From an uncultured bacterium (lineage in GTDB: Bacteria; Desulfobacterota; Desulfovibrionia; Desulfovibrionales; Desulfovibrionaceae), in assembly GCA_905214305.1 (NCBI GenBank), contig CAJMLK010000057.1, positions 1 through 17,604 of the forward strand: a DNA stretch of 17,604 nt, written 5' to 3'. Below, one piece after another: positions 15,374 through 17,604 of the stretch. The notes below the pieces were generated by a model, which searched no databases, was not told the origin of the DNA, and saw only the letters and a program-made list of their open reading frames with translations. The position numbers and the translations under genes were made by a program. Every line of letters begins with the position of its first letter. The first letter of the stretch is position 1.

Positions 15374-15401
15374 GGGCGCGGGTGAAGGCCCGCGCCCTTT
15401 T
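15374..15401 (+). terminator. Intrinsic terminator between por and pta
   Basis: GGGCGCGGG (15374-15382), loop TGAAGG, CCCGCGCCC (15389-15397), then TTTT: a 9-base perfect GC stem with a short T-run. It lies only 44 bases before the pta start, and I see no convincing promoter between it and pta. It therefore likely sets a por:pta transcript ratio by partial read-through, unless a promoter I cannot recognise lies near here. Confidence 0.7.
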
Positions 15402-15444
15402 CGCGTTAGCCTGCCAGCCTGCCCGAAAAAATCAGGGGAAGCTT

Positions 15445-17553
15445 ATGTACAACGGACTTTATATCACGGCCACCGGCCCGATGACGGGCAAAAGCGCCAT
15501 TGCCCTGGGAGCCATGCAGCTGCTCAGCCGCAGCATGCGCAAAGTGGCTTTTTTCCGTCCCATCATCAATGAACCGCTATGGGACGACCGTGACCCCGAC
15601 ATCAACCTGATGCTTGAATACTTCAAGATCAACATCGACTACAGCGACACATTTGCCTACACACAGCGCGAGGCGCGCCAGATCATCAATCAGGGCTCGC
15701 GCAACCTGCTTATTGAAAACATCATCCAGAAATATAAAAAACTGCTGGAAACGTATGATTTCGTGCTGTGCGTGGGTTCGGACTTTCTGGGCAAGGACCC
15801 GGTGTTCGAATTCGAGCTGAATGCCGAAATCGCCGCCAACCTCGGCACACCCGTCATCCTTGTGACCAGCGGGCAAAAATCCACGGCCGAAGACATCCGC
15901 GAATCTCTCCAGATCACCATGGACAGTCTGGCCCCCTATTCTCTGGACGTGGTGGCGACCATCATCAACCGCCGCAACCTTACCCAGACGGAACTTGACG
16001 AACTGCGCGCCCATTTCAGCACAGAAGACCGCAAAGCCCTCATCTACGCTGTGCCCAATGAGCCGACCATCGGTCAGCCCACCATGGGTGACGTGAAAAA
16101 AGGTCTGGACGCCGAAGTGCTTTTTGGCGAAGACCGCCTGGACGCGCTGGTGGACGACTACCTTATCGCGGCCATGCATGTGAACAACGTGCTGCACTAT
16201 ATCGCCAAAGACCAGCTTATCGTCACCCCCGGCGACCGCGCCGATGTGCTGCTGGCCGCCATTGCCTCGCGCCTGTCGTCCTCCACGCCGGACATCGCCG
16301 GTGTGCTGCTGACCGGCGGCATCCGGCCCGCTCATGAAGTGTGCGAGTTCATTCAGGGCTGGACGGCCTCTCCCCTGCCCATCCTGCTGACCAAGGGCCA
16401 CACCTACAATACCATGCTGGCCCTCCAGGAACTTATCGCTCCCATTGAGCCGGGCAACCTGCGCAAAATCAATACCGTGCTGGGCCTTTTTGAACAGCAC
16501 GTCAACGGCAAGGAAATTGCCAATCGCATCGTGAGCAAGCGCAGTTCGCGCATCACGCCCATGATGTTTGAATTCGAGCTTATCGAGCGCGCCAAGGCCA
16601 ACAAGATGCGCATCGTGCTGGCTGAAGGCACTGAAGAACGCATCCTGCAGGCCACTGACATCCTGCTGCGCCGCAGCGTGGCCGAAATCACCCTGCTGGG
16701 CAATGTGGACGAAATCCGCGCCAAGGCCAGCACCCTCGGCCTGGACCTTGAAAGGGCCAACCTTGTCGACCCCGTCAATTCGCCCAAGTTTGAAGAATAC
16801 GCCAATACCTATTACGAACTGCGCAAAAAGAAGGGCATTACGCCGGAACAGGCCCGTGACACAATGGCGGATTCGACCTATTACGCCACCATGATGGTCA
16901 AGCTGGACGATGCCGACGGCATGGTTTCCGGCGCCATCAATACCACGGCCCACACCATTCGCCCGGCTTTTGAATTTGTGAAGACCAAGCCCGGCTTCTC
17001 TGTGGTGTCTTCGGTCTTTCTCATGTGCCTCAAGGACCGTGTGCTGGTTTTCGGCGACTGCGCCGTCAACCCCAATCCCACGGCTCAGCAGCTTGCTGAA
17101 ATCGCCATCGCATCGGCGCATACGGCCGAAGTGTTCGGCATTGAGCCGCGTGTGGCAATGCTTTCGTACTCCACCGGCACGTCCGGCAAGGGCGCGGACG
17201 TGGATATTGTTGTGGAAGCCACAAAGATCGCCAAAGAAATGGCCCCCGATCTGGCACTCGAAGGCCCCCTGCAATACGATGCCGCCATTGATCCCAGCGT
17301 TGCCAAGACAAAAATGCCCGACAGCAAGGTGGCCGGCAAGGCCACGGTCTTCATCTTCCCCGACCTGAACACGGGCAACAATACCTACAAGGCCGTGCAG
17401 CGGGCCGCGGGCGCCGTGGCGATCGGGCCGGTGCTTCAGGGCCTTAACAAGCCCGTCAACGACCTGTCGCGTGGCTGCACGGTTCCCGATATCGTGAACA
17501 CCGTTGCCATCACGGCCGTTCAGGCTGCGGCAGAAAAGGCCGCCGGACGCTAG
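15445..17553 (+). CDS. pta: Phosphate acetyltransferase, long two-domain type
   Basis: 702-residue phosphotransacetylase (E. coli Pta is 714): acetyl-CoA + phosphate <-> acetyl phosphate + CoA, cytoplasmic. Together with acetate kinase it yields ATP from the acetyl-CoA made by the upstream por product. Seen: N-terminal P-loop/BioD-like domain with TATGPMTGKSAIALG (about 8-22) and RPIINEPLWDDRDPD; central DRTGG-type domain (about 220-330) with DVLLAAIASRLSS and GVLLTGGIRP; C-terminal catalytic PTA_PTB domain (about 375-700) with LAEGTEERILQA, DADGMVSGAINTTAHTIRPA, FGDCAVNPNPTAQQLAEIAI, MLSYSTGTSGKGADV, EGPLQYDAAIDPSVA and FPDLNTGNNTYKAVQR. Start chosen at MYNGLYITATG because AGGGGAA sits 4 bases upstream and the P-loop is then N-terminal; the frame is open further upstream, but that part crosses the two terminator hairpins. 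Complete; no terminator visible in the 51 bases after it, consistent with a following gene such as ackA outside the window. Confidence 0.97.
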   Translation: MYNGLYITATGPMTGKSAIALGAMQLLSRSMRKVAFFRPIINEPLWDDRDPDINLMLEYFKINIDYSDTFAYTQREARQIINQGSRNLLIENIIQKYKKLLETYDFVLCVGSDFLGKDPVFEFELNAEIAANLGTPVILVTSGQKSTAEDIRESLQITMDSLAPYSLDVVATIINRRNLTQTELDELRAHFSTEDRKALIYAVPNEPTIGQPTMGDVKKGLDAEVLFGEDRLDALVDDYLIAAMHVNNVLHYIAKDQLIVTPGDRADVLLAAIASRLSSSTPDIAGVLLTGGIRPAHEVCEFIQGWTASPLPILLTKGHTYNTMLALQELIAPIEPGNLRKINTVLGLFEQHVNGKEIANRIVSKRSSRITPMMFEFELIERAKANKMRIVLAEGTEERILQATDILLRRSVAEITLLGNVDEIRAKASTLGLDLERANLVDPVNSPKFEEYANTYYELRKKKGITPEQARDTMADSTYYATMMVKLDDADGMVSGAINTTAHTIRPAFEFVKTKPGFSVVSSVFLMCLKDRVLVFGDCAVNPNPTAQQLAEIAIASAHTAEVFGIEPRVAMLSYSTGTSGKGADVDIVVEATKIAKEMAPDLALEGPLQYDAAIDPSVAKTKMPDSKVAGKATVFIFPDLNTGNNTYKAVQRAAGAVAIGPVLQGLNKPVNDLSRGCTVPDIVNTVAITAVQAAAEKAAGR

Positions 17554-17604
17554 ATGTAGTGTTCCAATAGGTTGTTCACCCTTCCCAAATCGGTAAAGCT
17601 GGAG

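Overview
The window looks like chromosomal DNA from a Desulfovibrio-type sulfate-reducing delta-proteobacterium. The basis is a very Desulfovibrio-like single-chain pyruvate:ferredoxin oxidoreductase directly followed by a two-domain phosphate acetyltransferase, a high-GC coding style, an XdhC-type molybdenum cofactor chaperone and a high density of chemoreceptors. The species assignment is inference from recognised protein families; no search was run.

Layout. 1-3443 (minus strand): topA (DNA topoisomerase I) followed by an xdhC-family gene that overlaps it by 14 bp, so the two are read as one translationally coupled unit from a good sigma-70-like promoter at 3507-3534. 3756-5588 (plus strand): two outer-membrane-type lipoproteins, both resembling TraT (complement-resistance/surface-exclusion) proteins; they are strongly diverged and separated by 456 bp. 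6112-10710 (minus strand): two methyl-accepting chemotaxis proteins. The first has a classical extracytoplasmic dCache domain. The second has a CZB-type zinc-binding signature placed outside the membrane, behind a leader full of hairpins. 11740-17553 (plus strand): por (pyruvate -> acetyl-CoA + CO2 + reduced ferredoxin) and pta (acetyl-CoA -> acetyl phosphate). These are the two central steps by which sulfate reducers turn lactate/pyruvate carbon into acetate and ATP; ackA would be expected just beyond the right edge but is not in view.

Non-coding DNA is unusually informative. Five intergenic sites carry copies of one roughly 35-52-bp imperfectly palindromic repeat (1-45, 4695-4728, 5873-5924, 8357-8406, 8889-8932). 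There is a candidate sigma-54 promoter with an upstream palindrome in front of por, a candidate sigma-28 promoter upstream of the first chemoreceptor, a strong terminator after that chemoreceptor, and two strong hairpins between por and pta. The last of these ends in a T-run although no new promoter is obvious after it.

No rRNA, tRNA, CRISPR array, transposase or phage gene was seen. I do not see a clear multi-gene novel system. The best leads are the structured leader of the CZB chemoreceptor, the extracytoplasmic placement of that CZB domain, the dispersed repeat family, and the regulatory architecture of por-pta.
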